Counted from the stretch's first letter, positions 9,370-19,141 are shown. The stretch is DNA of 64,000 nucleotides from Paraglaciecola arctica BSs20135 (GCF_000314995.1 NZ_BAEO01000060.1:123813-187812), one strand, 5' to 3'. The notes: a model not told the origin generated them from the sequence alone. Numbers and translations are program-made.

Positions 9370-11043
9370 ATGAAAAAAGCAATAATTGCAGGTAATTTTA
9401 CTCTTTCACTTTTAGCTATATCACAAGTTAACGCAGCGCAATATAAAGTTATTGAATTGCCAGTGGCAGAATTGGGCAGCAGTACTTTCCCAGTGGCAAT
9501 CAACAATGTGGGTGAAACGGTTGTTAATATGGAGCTGCAGTACAGCCCGCCTATTGATACAAGTTTAATCAATTTTGAATCTGCCATTGTCATAGCAGGG
9601 TTAGAGAATATTGATGGTGTGCGTGGCGGGGATTTGAGTGATTTTGATTATAGTTGGATATATAGTTATGTATCGACATATTCAGAAGACCAACAGTTTC
9701 AACAAATAGCCAGTTTAAATAGTTATCTAGCCACTGAAACCTACAGTGAGATATTACGAGGTTTCGATACTATTGACCCTAATACCGATGGCTACAGAAA
9801 CAGTGTGACCACACAAGTAAGATCGATCAACGATTTCGGTTATACAGTAGGTAAGAGTCAAGATGGCTTTTACACTTTGACTTATCTTAACGAAGACTTT
9901 TACGATCTGACTTATGTACTAAACGATTTCTATTCTCGGGGCTTTGCCCAAGTGGATGGTGACATCACAGAACTGCCACCACCAGATGTCACGGCTGGTG
10001 GTCTAAGCGATGCTTATGATATCAATACTAGCAACCAAGTGGTGGGTTATGGCACAACTGAATTTGTATCAGATACCTATTCAACAGAAGTTGAGAGCTG
10101 TGGTGATCCTAGTGAAAGAGGTGACGTGCCAGAAAAATCTTGTTTACGTTCATTGAGCATTAGTTTAATGAGCAATGTGGCTTCGGTCGCCCAGCAAAGA
10201 GGTTTGATATGGCAATTAGATGAGCGAGGAAATTTAATTGACACTTACACGCTTGGAATGCTGATTGAACCTGATGATGCAAGCACTGCTGTGTTTACTA
10301 GTACCGCAGTAGCCATTAATGATTATGGAATTGCAGTGGGAGTATCGCCTAGTTATTATCAGGACACCACAACATTAACTACAGCCGCCGCTATTTATAT
10401 TGGTGATCAAGTTACTACCATCAATGAAGATGAAGATGTGTATACCAGCACAGCATCGGATATTAACAACGACGGCCTAGTTGTGGGGTATATTACTAAA
10501 GATGTAAATGGTACTACTCGCAACAAATTTTTTGTACATGACATCGAAGCCGATCTCACTACTTACCCAGACGACTTTTTTGATGGCTCTTCTAGTGAGG
10601 CAACCTCTATTAATAATGAAGGCTTTGTCGTGGGTTACGGTGAATCAGATTATAGTTTGACTACTCGCAGAACTGAGGGCTTTGTGTACGATTATAAAAA
10701 TGATATTTTTCAAGGGCTTAATACACTTATTGAATGTAATTCAGAATACGATATCGTGCAGGCGAATGGGATTAATGATGATAATGAAATTGTCGCAACA
10801 GCATTGGTTTCAAAACCGCAAAAAAACATTCGCGGTGAAATAGTCTTAGATGAATTAGGTGGGCAAACAGAAGTAGATACAGTTGTAGCGGTAAAACTGG
10901 TTCCCATATTAGGTGGTTCTATTGATAACTGTGACGTTTATGAAGAAGAACAGGTACGACAAGGAGCAAGTATGCCTTTAGTGCTTAACTTAGGATTATT
11001 TTTGTTGTGTTTAATTCGACTAAGAACAACTAAGAAGGACTAA
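9370..11043 (+). CDS. DUF3466 family secreted protein
   Basis: 557 residues. Signal peptide MKKAIIAGNFTLSLLAISQV with cleavage near NA-AQ. The body has repeated units of the pattern AIND.G.VVG (VRSINDFGYTVGK, AYDINTSNQVVGYG, AVAINDYGIAVGVS, ASDINNDGLVVGYI, ATSINNEGFVVGYG, ANGINDDNEIVATA), typical of DUF3466 and HAF-repeat extracellular proteins. The C-terminus (SMPLVLNLGLFLLCLIRLRTTKKD) is a hydrophobic helix plus basic residues, which resembles a surface-sorting tail. The function of the family is unknown. AGGAT precedes the ATG by 5 bases. It lies 190 bases after the broken DUF4397 gene on the same strand. Confidence 0.85.
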   Translation: MKKAIIAGNFTLSLLAISQVNAAQYKVIELPVAELGSSTFPVAINNVGETVVNMELQYSPPIDTSLINFESAIVIAGLENIDGVRGGDLSDFDYSWIYSYVSTYSEDQQFQQIASLNSYLATETYSEILRGFDTIDPNTDGYRNSVTTQVRSINDFGYTVGKSQDGFYTLTYLNEDFYDLTYVLNDFYSRGFAQVDGDITELPPPDVTAGGLSDAYDINTSNQVVGYGTTEFVSDTYSTEVESCGDPSERGDVPEKSCLRSLSISLMSNVASVAQQRGLIWQLDERGNLIDTYTLGMLIEPDDASTAVFTSTAVAINDYGIAVGVSPSYYQDTTTLTTAAAIYIGDQVTTINEDEDVYTSTASDINNDGLVVGYITKDVNGTTRNKFFVHDIEADLTTYPDDFFDGSSSEATSINNEGFVVGYGESDYSLTTRRTEGFVYDYKNDIFQGLNTLIECNSEYDIVQANGINDDNEIVATALVSKPQKNIRGEIVLDELGGQTEVDTVVAVKLVPILGGSIDNCDVYEEEQVRQGASMPLVLNLGLFLLCLIRLRTTKKD

Positions 11044-11052
11044 GAATAGAAG

Positions 11053-11083
11053 CTTGCCATAAGGATTAATGCCTTATGGCAAG
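11053..11083 (+). terminator. 12-bp hairpin after the DUF3466 gene
   Basis: Perfect stem CTTGCCATAAGG/CCTTATGGCAAG with a 7-base loop, 10 bases after the stop and between two convergent genes. There is no T-run on the plus side. On the minus side it is followed by CTTCTATTCTT. It is probably a shared transcription end or RNA-stabilising hairpin. Confidence 0.6.
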
Positions 11084-11108
11084 ACGTAATCGAGTTCGCA
11101 AAAGTTGC

Positions 11109-11573
11109 TTAGATGACAGCTTTTGCGTTTATTTGATGAGTTCGTAAATAACTGAAAATCCAGCCCCCCATCGCTCCTGCTAGGCTCTGGCAGACAAAAC
11201 CAAATGTGCTGCGCGCTCCTGCTAAAAGGGTTATATCTAGAATAGGATGCATAGCCAAAAGTGCCACAGCGACACCTATGCCTCCGGCCAAACAATACAT
11301 AATATAAGGGGATAACCCGAACTTTTTGATTAATAGGCTTGCAACGATAAAAGCAATCAAAAAACTAACGGCTATCACTACCCCATAAGTTGGGTATAGG
11401 CCTAATAGATCATCAATACTCATACTGAGGCGGTCGTTGAACAATATTTCCACCCCTACCTTGGTCAATTCAGCCATTACAAATTGGCTATGAAACAAGC
11501 TTGCTAAAACAAATGCAAAAATCACTGCAACAAGAAAATGTGTACAAAGTCTAAGGTAAAAATTTAATTTCAT
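11109..11573 (-). CDS. Small integral membrane protein of unknown function
   Basis: 154 residues. Four hydrophobic helices are visible: about 7-33, 62-85, 88-110 and 120-142. The first is followed by an extracytoplasmic loop containing FNDRLSMSIDDLLGLYP. No family motif is recognised. The gene is monocistronic and convergent with the DUF3466 gene. It is divergent from the PQQ-type dehydrogenase gene, with 130 bases between. Confidence 0.7.
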   Translation of the reverse strand: MKLNFYLRLCTHFLVAVIFAFVLASLFHSQFVMAELTKVGVEILFNDRLSMSIDDLLGLYPTYGVVIAVSFLIAFIVASLLIKKFGLSPYIMYCLAGGIGVAVALLAMHPILDITLLAGARSTFGFVCQSLAGAMGGWIFSYLRTHQINAKAVI

Positions 11574-11702
11574 AATGGATTACTTATTTTAGTCTTGATG
11601 CGGATTAAAGAATGAGGGCGATAATGAGCGAACTGGATGTTAATATCAATAAAACTATGTTCCGACATTCGGATCCTATTCTAATTTAGAGACTGAACAA
11701 CT

Positions 11703-12821
11703 ATGCCATATCGGGGTTTTATTTTTGCGTTGATTATACTATTAAGCTGCAATGTTGGTGGCTTAGCGGCGCAACAGTCACAGTTCCCTAACTATCAAAT
11801 ACAGGAAATTGCCAGCGGCCTAAATTTTCCTTGGTCTTTAGCATTTTTACCTGATGGAAGTTTACTGGTCACCGAGCGTACAGGGAAATTAAGAAAAGTA
11901 AGCGGTGGTAATGTTTCTGAACCGATTAGCGGCTTGCCTGATATTTATGTGAAAGGGCAAGGTGGATTGTTAGAAGTGATTTTACACCCCAACTTTTCCG
12001 AAAATCGATGGTTATATCTTTCTTATGTTATAGGTAATGATGATAAAAACGCTTTACAGGTTATGCGAGCAACATTAATAGACAATAAGCTGACTGAACA
12101 GCAGGTTGTTTTTACCGTGACTCCTTTTAAGTCAACCCCAGTTCATTTTGCCGGGCGTATGGCGTTTCTACCTGATAACTCTTTGTTAATAACCAGTGGT
12201 GATGGCTTTGATTATCGCGAAGATGCGCAACGACTCGACAGTCTATTAGGCAAGATAATCCGCATCAAAGATGATGGTAGTGTGCCAAAAGACAATCCAT
12301 TTTTGAGCGACACTCCCGACGCAGCAAACAATTATGTGTTTAGTTATGGGCATCGAAATCATCAGGGCATACTTTACGATCCTAAGCGTCAGGTGATTTT
12401 TTCAAACGAACACGGGCCAGATGGTGGAGATGAACTTAACATTATCCAGGCAGGAGTGAATTATGGCTGGCCTGTTATCACCAAAGGACTCGATTATATT
12501 GGCTCACGCATCAGCCCTTTTACTGAATATCCCAACATGCAACAACCTTTTTTAGATTGGACTCCGTCTATCGCTCCTTCAGGCATGGCTGTGCATTCTG
12601 GAGAAATGTTTAAAGCTTTAAATGGCGACTTGTTAGTTAGCGTATTGAAGTTCAAAGAGGTGCGCTGGGTACAGATGGATGATTTAAAAGTAGTGGGGCA
12701 GACATCTTTATTTAAAGAACTCGAGCAAAGGATACGCGATGTCAGAGTGGCCCCAGATGGTTCAATTTATATATTAACCGATAGCGATAAGGGAAAAATC
12801 CTTCGAGTGTTGCCAGATTAG
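11703..12821 (+). CDS. PQQ-dependent glucose/sorbosone dehydrogenase family protein (YliI-like)
   Basis: 372 residues. Signal peptide with cleavage near LAAQQS. A six-bladed beta-propeller of the soluble aldose sugar dehydrogenase type is indicated by NFPWSLAFLPDGSLLVTERTGKLR near the N-terminus, GGLLEVILHPNF, the calcium/PQQ-site region GHRNHQGILYD (about 217), and HGPDGGDELNIIQAGVNYGWP (about 238-258). Members oxidise aldose sugars in the periplasm with pyrroloquinoline quinone. Nothing here shows whether this organism makes PQQ or takes it up. Monocistronic. Confidence 0.88.
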   Translation: MPYRGFIFALIILLSCNVGGLAAQQSQFPNYQIQEIASGLNFPWSLAFLPDGSLLVTERTGKLRKVSGGNVSEPISGLPDIYVKGQGGLLEVILHPNFSENRWLYLSYVIGNDDKNALQVMRATLIDNKLTEQQVVFTVTPFKSTPVHFAGRMAFLPDNSLLITSGDGFDYREDAQRLDSLLGKIIRIKDDGSVPKDNPFLSDTPDAANNYVFSYGHRNHQGILYDPKRQVIFSNEHGPDGGDELNIIQAGVNYGWPVITKGLDYIGSRISPFTEYPNMQQPFLDWTPSIAPSGMAVHSGEMFKALNGDLLVSVLKFKEVRWVQMDDLKVVGQTSLFKELEQRIRDVRVAPDGSIYILTDSDKGKILRVLPD

Positions 12822-12918
12822 CTTTATTAATAGTTTTTTGTTAAAAAACTGTTAATTTCAGTAACTTATAACTTAAATGAATACTGATTATAGCTAAACA
12901 AGTCTTCTTCACAATTCC

Positions 12919-12943
12919 ACTTTTTGTTAATAACCCTTATACT
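12919..12943 (+). promoter_or_regulatory. 25-bp element identical to one upstream of acnB (first copy)
   Basis: The 25 bases are identical to 16300-16324. The element ends in TTATACT, a good sigma-70 -10 hexamer (TATACT), and contains the odd-length dyad GTTAATAAC. No consensus -35 box stands 17 bases upstream, so the promoter may depend on an activator. In both copies it lies about 90 bases before the start codon of the real or decayed acnB. Confidence 0.55.
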
Positions 12944-13007
12944 GTTGGGGTTTAATTCCTATGTTTCAGGGTCTGATGTTTTAAGCATTAACCTGAGTAC
13001 ACTCATT

Positions 13008-13133
13008 TTGTTAGGAGCCTATCGTAAACACTTTGCAGAACATGGCGCAGAGTATTTCCCAACTAAACCGTTGCACCTTGAGCAAATTATCGGTTTAGTT
13101 GAGTTAATAAAAGCGCCAGCCGCTGGTGGATAA
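13008..13133 (+). pseudogene. Truncated duplicate of the acnB 5' end (41 codons)
   Basis: The frame from TTG 13008 reads GAYRKHFAEHGAEYFPTKPL and LEQIIGLVELIKAPAAGG, then a stop. It aligns without gaps to the first 41 residues of the intact acnB downstream ([38 protein letters not shown]). The homology extends upstream into the promoter (25 identical bases at 12919). Against the intact copy, the Shine-Dalgarno AGAGGA has decayed and the start codon is TTG in place of GTG. Many amino-acid changes but no frameshift are seen. It is most simply a remnant of a tandem acnB duplication. Translation as a short leader peptide is possible. Confidence 0.78.
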
Positions 13134-13217
13134 GCCACTTATTGTCAGTCGTGCTTATTTTACCAAATGATGCTTAATGGTTAAAAAATTAAGTAGACAG
13201 TAGACAAAATTTTAACC

Positions 13218-13240
13218 TGCTAATCATCAGATTATTAGCA
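13218..13240 (+). promoter_or_regulatory. Inverted repeat just upstream of the divergent aconitase gene
   Basis: TGCTAAT, 9 bases, then ATTAGCA, with a nested TAATC-ATCA-GATTA. It ends 24 bases before the start codon of the AcnB-like gene. This is a plausible operator or leader hairpin. The regulator is not known. Confidence 0.35.
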
Positions 13241-13264
13241 TGTAATAGCCCTTTGGAGTTGTAT

Positions 13265-16069
13265 ATGAGTTTGTTTTTAGAATATCTTGAAGAAATTGAA
13301 AGTCGTAAGAAAGATCTTGGATTGGCGCCTAAGCCAATTGATGGTGCTGAATTATTAGCCGAAATTATCGAGCAAATTAAAGACTCGGCTCATGAGCACA
13401 GAGAAGTGTCGCTTAATTTCTTCATCTATAACACCTTGCCTGGCACAACCAGTGCAGCCGGTGAAAAAGCTAAATTCTTAAAAGAAATCATCCTTGGCGA
13501 AGCGGTTATTGCTGAAATCTCAGTTGAATTTGCTTTTGAATTGTTATCACACATGAAAGGTGGCCCTTCAATTGAAGTGTTACTTGACCTTGCATTAGGT
13601 GACGATGCTGGGTTAGCTGCTAAAGCATCTGACGTATTAAAAACACAAGTATTTTTATACGATGCTGATACAGCCCGTCTTGACGCTGCTTTTAAAGCAG
13701 GCAATGGGGTTGCTAAAGAACTTTTAGAAAGTTACGCCCAAGCTGAATTCTTTACAAAATTACCTGAAGTAGCTGAAAAAATTGAAGTGGTGACCTATAT
13801 AGCGGGTGAAGGTGATATTTCTACTGATTTATTATCGCCAGGTCATCAAGCTCATTCTCGTGCAGACCGTGAATTACACGGCCAATGTATGATCACCCCA
13901 GAAGCGCAAAAAGAAATTCAAGCGTTACAAGCTAAACATCCTAACGCGAAAGTGATGTTAATTGCCGAAAAAGGCACTATGGGTGTAGGTTCATCTCGTA
14001 TGTCTGGTGTGAATAACGTCGCACTGTGGGCCGGTAAGCAGGCAAGTCCCTATGTACCATTTATCAACATTGCACCGGTAGTTGCGGGTACAAATGGTAT
14101 TTCTCCAATATTCTTAACCACGGTTGATGTAACCGGCGGTATTGGTCTTGATCTTAAAAACTGGATTAAGAAAGTCGATGCAAATGGCAAGACAGTGGTT
14201 GACGAAAATGGCGATTCAGTACTAGAAGAAGTTTACTCAGTCGCAACTGGAACAGTATTAACTATTGATACCAAAGCGAAAAAGTTATTCAACGGCAGCA
14301 AAGAACTGGCTGATATATCGTCAGCCTTTACCCCGCAAAAAGTAGAATTCATGAAAGCGGGTGGTTCTTACGCTGTGGTATTTGGTAAAAAACTGCAAAC
14401 ATTCGCTGCTGAAACCTTAGGTGTCGATGCGCCTGCAGTATTTGCACTTGCAAAAGAAACCTCAATCGAAGGTCAAGGTTTAACCGCAGTTGAAAAAATC
14501 TTTAATAGAAATGCTGTTGGTGTAACCTCTAAAAATGCATTACACGCAGGTTCGGATGTGCGTGTTACAGTCAATATTGTGGGTTCTCAGGACACCACTG
14601 GACCAATGACATGCCAAGAGCTTGAAGCAATGGCAGCGTCAACTATTTCTCCAATCGTTGATGGTGCTTACCAATCTGGTTGTCACACGGCTTCAGTTTG
14701 GGATAGCAAAGCAAAAGCTAACATTCCTAAATTGATGAGTTTTATGAACGCTTTTGGCCTTATCACAGCACGTGATCCTAAAGGTGTTTATCCCGCAATG
14801 ACTGATGTAATTCATAAAGTATTGAATGATCTCACAGTGGACGACCGCGCTATCATTATCGGTGGTGACTCTCACACTCGTATGTCTAAAGGTGTCGCAT
14901 TTGGTGCTGACTCAGGCACAGTAGCGTTAGCACTTGCTACAGGTGAAGCGGCCATGCCAATTCCTGAGTCGGTAAAAGTGACCTTTAAAGGTCATATGAA
15001 AAAGTACATGGATTTCCGTGACGTGGTTCATTCAACACAAGCGCAAATGCTTAAGCAATTTGATGGCGAAAACGTTTTCCAAGGCCGTGTAATCGAAGTA
15101 CATCTTGGTACTTTATTAGCTGACCAAGCATTTACCTTTACTGATTGGTCTGCAGAGATGAAAGCCAAAGCGTCAATCTGTATTTCTGAAGATGAGACCT
15201 TAATTGGTTCTTTAGAAATTGCTAAGAGCCGTATCCAGATCATGATCAACAAAGGTATGGAAAACTCTGCTAAAACCCTACAAGGTCTTATCGATATCGC
15301 TAACAAGCGTATTGAAGGTATCAAGTCAGGTGTAACACCTGCGCTAACACCAGATAATAACGCTAAATATTATGCAGAAGTGGTGATTGATTTAGATCAA
15401 ATTAATGAACCTATGATTGCCGATCCTGATGTAAACAACGATGACGTGTCTAAGCGTTATACCCATGACGTTATTCGCCCTGTATCTTACTATGCGGATA
15501 AGCCAGTAGATTTAGGTTTTGTGGGTTCTTGTATGGTGCATAAAGGTGATATGCAAATTATCGCGCAAATGTTCCGCAACATCGAAAAACAAAACGGCAA
15601 AATTGAATTTAAAGCGCCGCTTGTGGTAGCGCCACCAACATATAACATTGTTGATGAGCTTAAAGCTGAAGGCGACTGGGAAATCTTGAAGAAATATTCA
15701 GGTTTTGAATTTGATGATGCTCACCCTAAAGATGCTGCACGTACTAAGTATGAAAACATCCTTTATTTAGAACGCCCAGGCTGTAACTTATGTATGGGTA
15801 ACCAAGAAAAAGCAGAACCTGGCGACACAGTTATTGCTACTTCAACTCGCTTGTTCCAAGGCCGTGTTGTGGCAGATAGTGCTGAGAAGAAAGGTGAGTC
15901 ATTATTAGGTTCTACCCCATTAGTGGTGCTTTCAGCTATGTTGGGGCGTTTCCCTTCAATGGATGAGTATAAAGCTGCAGTTGACGGTATTAACTTAACT
16001 GACTTTGCTCCACCTACTCATGCATTAACTTCAGAGCCAGCGGCAGTAAGAATTGCTGATCCTAGCTAA
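13265..16069 (+). CDS. Divergent AcnB-family aconitate hydratase (bifunctional aconitase/2-methylisocitrate dehydratase type)
   Basis: 934 residues, about 65 longer than the canonical AcnB encoded next door. The domain order matches AcnB: N-terminal helical domain, swivel domain (EKGTMGVGSSRMSGVNN), then the catalytic core ([37 protein letters not shown]). Fe-S ligands are retained in GFVGSCM and in GCNLCMGNQEKAE. It should interconvert citrate, cis-aconitate and isocitrate and perhaps act on 2-methyl-cis-aconitate. The ATG at 13265 follows TTGGAG by 7 bases; an in-frame TTG 12 bases upstream is less likely. It resembles the longer AcnB form I associate with Bacteroidetes and some marine gammaproteobacteria, so transfer is possible. 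No prpB/prpC genes are adjacent. Confidence 0.88.
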   Translation: MSLFLEYLEEIESRKKDLGLAPKPIDGAELLAEIIEQIKDSAHEHREVSLNFFIYNTLPGTTSAAGEKAKFLKEIILGEAVIAEISVEFAFELLSHMKGGPSIEVLLDLALGDDAGLAAKASDVLKTQVFLYDADTARLDAAFKAGNGVAKELLESYAQAEFFTKLPEVAEKIEVVTYIAGEGDISTDLLSPGHQAHSRADRELHGQCMITPEAQKEIQALQAKHPNAKVMLIAEKGTMGVGSSRMSGVNNVALWAGKQASPYVPFINIAPVVAGTNGISPIFLTTVDVTGGIGLDLKNWIKKVDANGKTVVDENGDSVLEEVYSVATGTVLTIDTKAKKLFNGSKELADISSAFTPQKVEFMKAGGSYAVVFGKKLQTFAAETLGVDAPAVFALAKETSIEGQGLTAVEKIFNRNAVGVTSKNALHAGSDVRVTVNIVGSQDTTGPMTCQELEAMAASTISPIVDGAYQSGCHTASVWDSKAKANIPKLMSFMNAFGLITARDPKGVYPAMTDVIHKVLNDLTVDDRAIIIGGDSHTRMSKGVAFGADSGTVALALATGEAAMPIPESVKVTFKGHMKKYMDFRDVVHSTQAQMLKQFDGENVFQGRVIEVHLGTLLADQAFTFTDWSAEMKAKASICISEDETLIGSLEIAKSRIQIMINKGMENSAKTLQGLIDIANKRIEGIKSGVTPALTPDNNAKYYAEVVIDLDQINEPMIADPDVNNDDVSKRYTHDVIRPVSYYADKPVDLGFVGSCMVHKGDMQIIAQMFRNIEKQNGKIEFKAPLVVAPPTYNIVDELKAEGDWEILKKYSGFEFDDAHPKDAARTKYENILYLERPGCNLCMGNQEKAEPGDTVIATSTRLFQGRVVADSAEKKGESLLGSTPLVVLSAMLGRFPSMDEYKAAVDGINLTDFAPPTHALTSEPAAVRIADPS

Positions 16070-16109
16070 GTTAGTACATTTTAAAAGTTAAAGTAAAAAA
16101 AGCGGTAGG

Positions 16110-16179
16110 GGCGACTTCTTTTAGTTGAACGAGGTAAAACTTGAATCAACTAATATAGGGAAGTCGCCTTTATATTTTT
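16110..16179 (+). terminator. Long two-part hairpin terminator between the two aconitase genes
   Basis: Outer stem GGCGACTTC/GAAGTCGCC (16110-16118 with 16160-16168) and inner stem TTAGTTGA/TCAACTAA (16121-16128 with 16146-16153), followed by TTTATATTTTT. It begins about 40 bases after the stop of the divergent aconitase gene. This supports separate transcription of the two aconitase genes. The remaining gap to 16391 holds the acnB promoter and leader. Confidence 0.7.
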
Positions 16180-16299
16180 CATCTTAGTATTCATAAAAAA
16201 TTCATACCTCTGTATTGACCGACCTAAATATCAATAACCAGCTTGCATAAAAATGAAGTAAATATTGATACTAAACAAACAATGGTCCGCTCCAATTAT

Positions 16300-16324
16300 A
16301 CTTTTTGTTAATAACCCTTATACT
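16300..16324 (+). promoter_or_regulatory. 25-bp promoter-like element of acnB (second copy)
   Basis: Identical to 12919-12943. The -10-like TATACT is at 16319-16324. A leader of about 60 bases would run to the GTG start. Conservation of this block, while the rest of the first leader has drifted, suggests that selection acts on it in both places or that the duplication is recent. Confidence 0.55.
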
Positions 16325-16391
16325 TGTGCGGTTACATTCCTACACTCCAGTAGTTGTAGTTGTTTTCGGAGTCAACCTAGAGGACCAAATT

Positions 16392-19004
16392 GTGCTAGAA
16401 GCCTATCGTAAACACGTTGCAGAACGTGCCGCCCAGAGTATTCCCCCTAAAGCCCTAAACGCTGAACAAGTTGCGGGTTTAGTTGAGTTGTTAAAAGCGC
16501 CACCTGCTGGTGAAGAAGAAGTATTATTAGAGCTAATATCTGATCGTGTACCTCCTGGTGTTGATGAAGCCGCTTATGTTAAAGCAGGTTTTCTGACTGC
16601 AATCGTTGAGGGTGAAGCCACTTCGCCTTTAATTTCTAAAGACGCTGCCATTCAATTGTTAGGCAATATGCATGGCGGTTACAACATAGTCACTTTAGTT
16701 GCAGCTCTTGATAACCCAGACTTAGCCGAATTGGCCGCAGAAGAACTTAAACATACCTTATTAATGTTTGATGCATTCCATGACGTAGAAGAAAAAGCTA
16801 AAGCCGGTAACGCTTACGCAAAAGACATCATTGAGTCTTGGTCTGATGCTGAATGGTTTACATCGCGCCCAGATATGCCAGAAAAAATCACTGCCACTGT
16901 GTTTAAAGTAACTGGCGAAACCAATACCGATGATTTATCGCCTGCACCTGATGCTTGGTCTCGCCCTGATATCCCATTACACGCTCGCGCTGCATTTAAA
17001 ATGACTCGTGATGGTCTTGAGCCTGAAAAACACGGTGAAGTAGGACCGTTAAAACAAATCGAAACAATGAAAGCAAAAGGGCATCCTGTTGCTTTTGTGG
17101 GTGATGTTGTAGGTACAGGCTCTTCACGTAAATCGGCGACTAACTCAGTTTTATGGTTCTTTGGTGAAGATTTACCCGGTGTACCAAACAAACGTGGTGG
17201 TGGTATTTGTATCGGTAGTAAAGTCGCGCCTATTTTCTATAACACTATGGAAGATGCCGGTGCGTTAGTATTTGAAGCCGACGTTGAAAAAATGAATATG
17301 GGCGATGTGATTGATATCTTCCCACTGGAAGGCAAAATTACCAACTCAAAAACGGGTGAAGTTTTAGCCGAGTACCAATACAAGTCTGATGTACTACTCG
17401 ACGAAGTGCGCGCTGGTGGCCGTATTAACTTAATTATTGGCCGTGGCTTAACTGAAAAAGCCCGTGAATCTTTAGGTCTGGGTCCATCTGATTTATTCCG
17501 TAAGCCTGATCAACCTGCTGATACAGGTAAAGGTTATACCCTTGCACAAAAAATGGTGGGTCGTGCCTGTGGTGTAGACGGAATTCGTCCTGGTACATAC
17601 TGTGAACCTAAAATGACCACAGTTGGCTCACAAGATACTACCGGTCCTATGACCCGTGATGAGCTTAAAGACTTAGCTTGTTTAGGTTTTACTGCTGACT
17701 TAACCATGCAATCCTTTTGTCATACTGCCGCTTATCCAAAACCAATCGATATCGAAACTCAGCATACCTTGCCTGATTTTATTATGAACCGAGGTGGTGT
17801 ATCACTTCGCGCTGGTGACGGTATTATTCACTCTTGGTTAAACCGCATGTTGTTGCCTGATACCGTAGGTACTGGTGGTGATTCACATACTCGTTTCCCT
17901 CTAGGTATTTCATTTCCAGCGGGTTCTGGTTTAGTTGCCTTTGCTGCTGCAACCGGTGTGATGCCCCTTGATATGCCTGAGTCAATCTTAGTGCGCTTTA
18001 AAGGTAAAATGCAGCCTGGTATCACCTTACGTGACTTAGTACATGCCATTCCATTATACGGTATCAAGCAAGGTTTATTGACTGTTGCCAAAAAAGGCAA
18101 AGTGAATGCTTTCTCGGGTCGAATATTAGAAATTGAAGGTTTAAACGACTTAACGGTTGAGCAAGCGTTTGAATTGTCTGATGCGTCTGCAGAACGTTCA
18201 GCTGCGGGTTGTACCATTAAGATGTCGGAAGATTCTATTGCTGAGTACTTAACCTCTAATATCACTATGTTACGTTGGATGATTAACGAAGGTTACGGCG
18301 ATGCTCGTACACTAGAAAGACGTGCTCGTAAGATGCAAGAATGGTTAGATAAACCTGAATTGATGCAAGCTGATGTAGATGCTGAATATGTAGAAGTAGT
18401 CGAAATTGATTTAGCTGAAATTAAAGAGCCCATTCTATGTTGTCCTAACGATCCGGATGATGCGAAAACGTTATCTGAGGTAGCAGGCAACAAAATTGAT
18501 GAAGTCTTTATTGGTTCTTGTATGACTAATATCGGTCACTTCCGAGCAGCAGGCAAGTTGTTACAGCAGTTTGAAGGCACATTGCCGACCCGTTTGTGGA
18601 TGTCACCTCCTACCAAAATGGATCAAGCTCAGCTTACCGAAGAAGGCTATTACGATATTTATGCCAATGCGGGTGTTCGCCTTGAAATGTCGGGCTGTTC
18701 ACTTTGTATGGGTAACCAAGCAAGAGTTGAGCCCAATTCAACTGTGTTGTCTACCTCGACTCGTAACTTCCCTAACCGTCTAGGCGATGGCGCAAATGTG
18801 TATTTGTGTTCAGCTGAACTAGCCGCAGTAGGTGCGATTTTAGGTAAGATCCCATCTACAGAAGAATATATGTCTTATGCGAGTAAGATTGAGTCTATGT
18901 CTGCTGAAGTATTTAAATACTTAAACTTCGACCGTATGGACGCGTTCAAAAAAGCTGCAGAAGAAGCACAGGCAAATATTATTCCAGCCTTAAATATTGC
19001 TTAG
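16392..19004 (+). CDS. acnB: Aconitate hydratase B (bifunctional aconitase / 2-methylisocitrate dehydratase)
   Basis: 870 residues, matching E. coli AcnB (865) closely along its whole length. It catalyses citrate-isocitrate interconversion in the TCA cycle and dehydrates 2-methylcitrate-pathway intermediates. Seen: N-terminal HEAT-like domain ([20 protein letters not shown]), swivel motif [20 protein letters not shown], core motifs [20 protein letters not shown] and [20 protein letters not shown], and Fe-S cysteines in [13 protein letters not shown] and [15 protein letters not shown]. The start is GTG 16392, preceded by AGAGGA and aligned with the E. coli start. The 29 in-frame codons upstream are leader and not protein. 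The gene ends with a strong terminator. Confidence 0.97.
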   Translation: MLEAYRKHVAERAAQSIPPKALNAEQVAGLVELLKAPPAGEEEVLLELISDRVPPGVDEAAYVKAGFLTAIVEGEATSPLISKDAAIQLLGNMHGGYNIVTLVAALDNPDLAELAAEELKHTLLMFDAFHDVEEKAKAGNAYAKDIIESWSDAEWFTSRPDMPEKITATVFKVTGETNTDDLSPAPDAWSRPDIPLHARAAFKMTRDGLEPEKHGEVGPLKQIETMKAKGHPVAFVGDVVGTGSSRKSATNSVLWFFGEDLPGVPNKRGGGICIGSKVAPIFYNTMEDAGALVFEADVEKMNMGDVIDIFPLEGKITNSKTGEVLAEYQYKSDVLLDEVRAGGRINLIIGRGLTEKARESLGLGPSDLFRKPDQPADTGKGYTLAQKMVGRACGVDGIRPGTYCEPKMTTVGSQDTTGPMTRDELKDLACLGFTADLTMQSFCHTAAYPKPIDIETQHTLPDFIMNRGGVSLRAGDGIIHSWLNRMLLPDTVGTGGDSHTRFPLGISFPAGSGLVAFAAATGVMPLDMPESILVRFKGKMQPGITLRDLVHAIPLYGIKQGLLTVAKKGKVNAFSGRILEIEGLNDLTVEQAFELSDASAERSAAGCTIKMSEDSIAEYLTSNITMLRWMINEGYGDARTLERRARKMQEWLDKPELMQADVDAEYVEVVEIDLAEIKEPILCCPNDPDDAKTLSEVAGNKIDEVFIGSCMTNIGHFRAAGKLLQQFEGTLPTRLWMSPPTKMDQAQLTEEGYYDIYANAGVRLEMSGCSLCMGNQARVEPNSTVLSTSTRNFPNRLGDGANVYLCSAELAAVGAILGKIPSTEEYMSYASKIESMSAEVFKYLNFDRMDAFKKAAEEAQANIIPALNIA

Positions 19005-19023
19005 TTTCTAACTGGCAAATATA

Positions 19024-19058
19024 AACCGGTATTACCTTTTGGTAGTGCCGGTTTTTTT
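19024..19058 (+). terminator. Rho-independent terminator of acnB
   Basis: Stem AACCGGTATTACC with GGTAGTGCCGGTT (13 bp including two G-U pairs), TTTT loop, then a run of T. It lies 20 bases after the acnB stop. Confidence 0.92.
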
Positions 19059-19141
19059 ATGCCAATTATTGTTAAGTACCAATCTGAACTTATTGGTGAT
19101 TTACCATTCAGACTGTTAGTAATTTTTGATTAGGATGAAGA

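Noticed and set aside
9249..9593. 114-codon minus-strand frame over the start of the DUF3466 gene
   Set aside because: Antisense shadow. The plus-strand gene has a signal peptide, a ribosome-binding site and family repeats in the same place.
16305..16391. In-frame extension of acnB by 29 codons
   Set aside because: The extension is promoter and leader sequence (contains the -10 box and AGAGGA). The GTG at 16392 matches the E. coli AcnB start.
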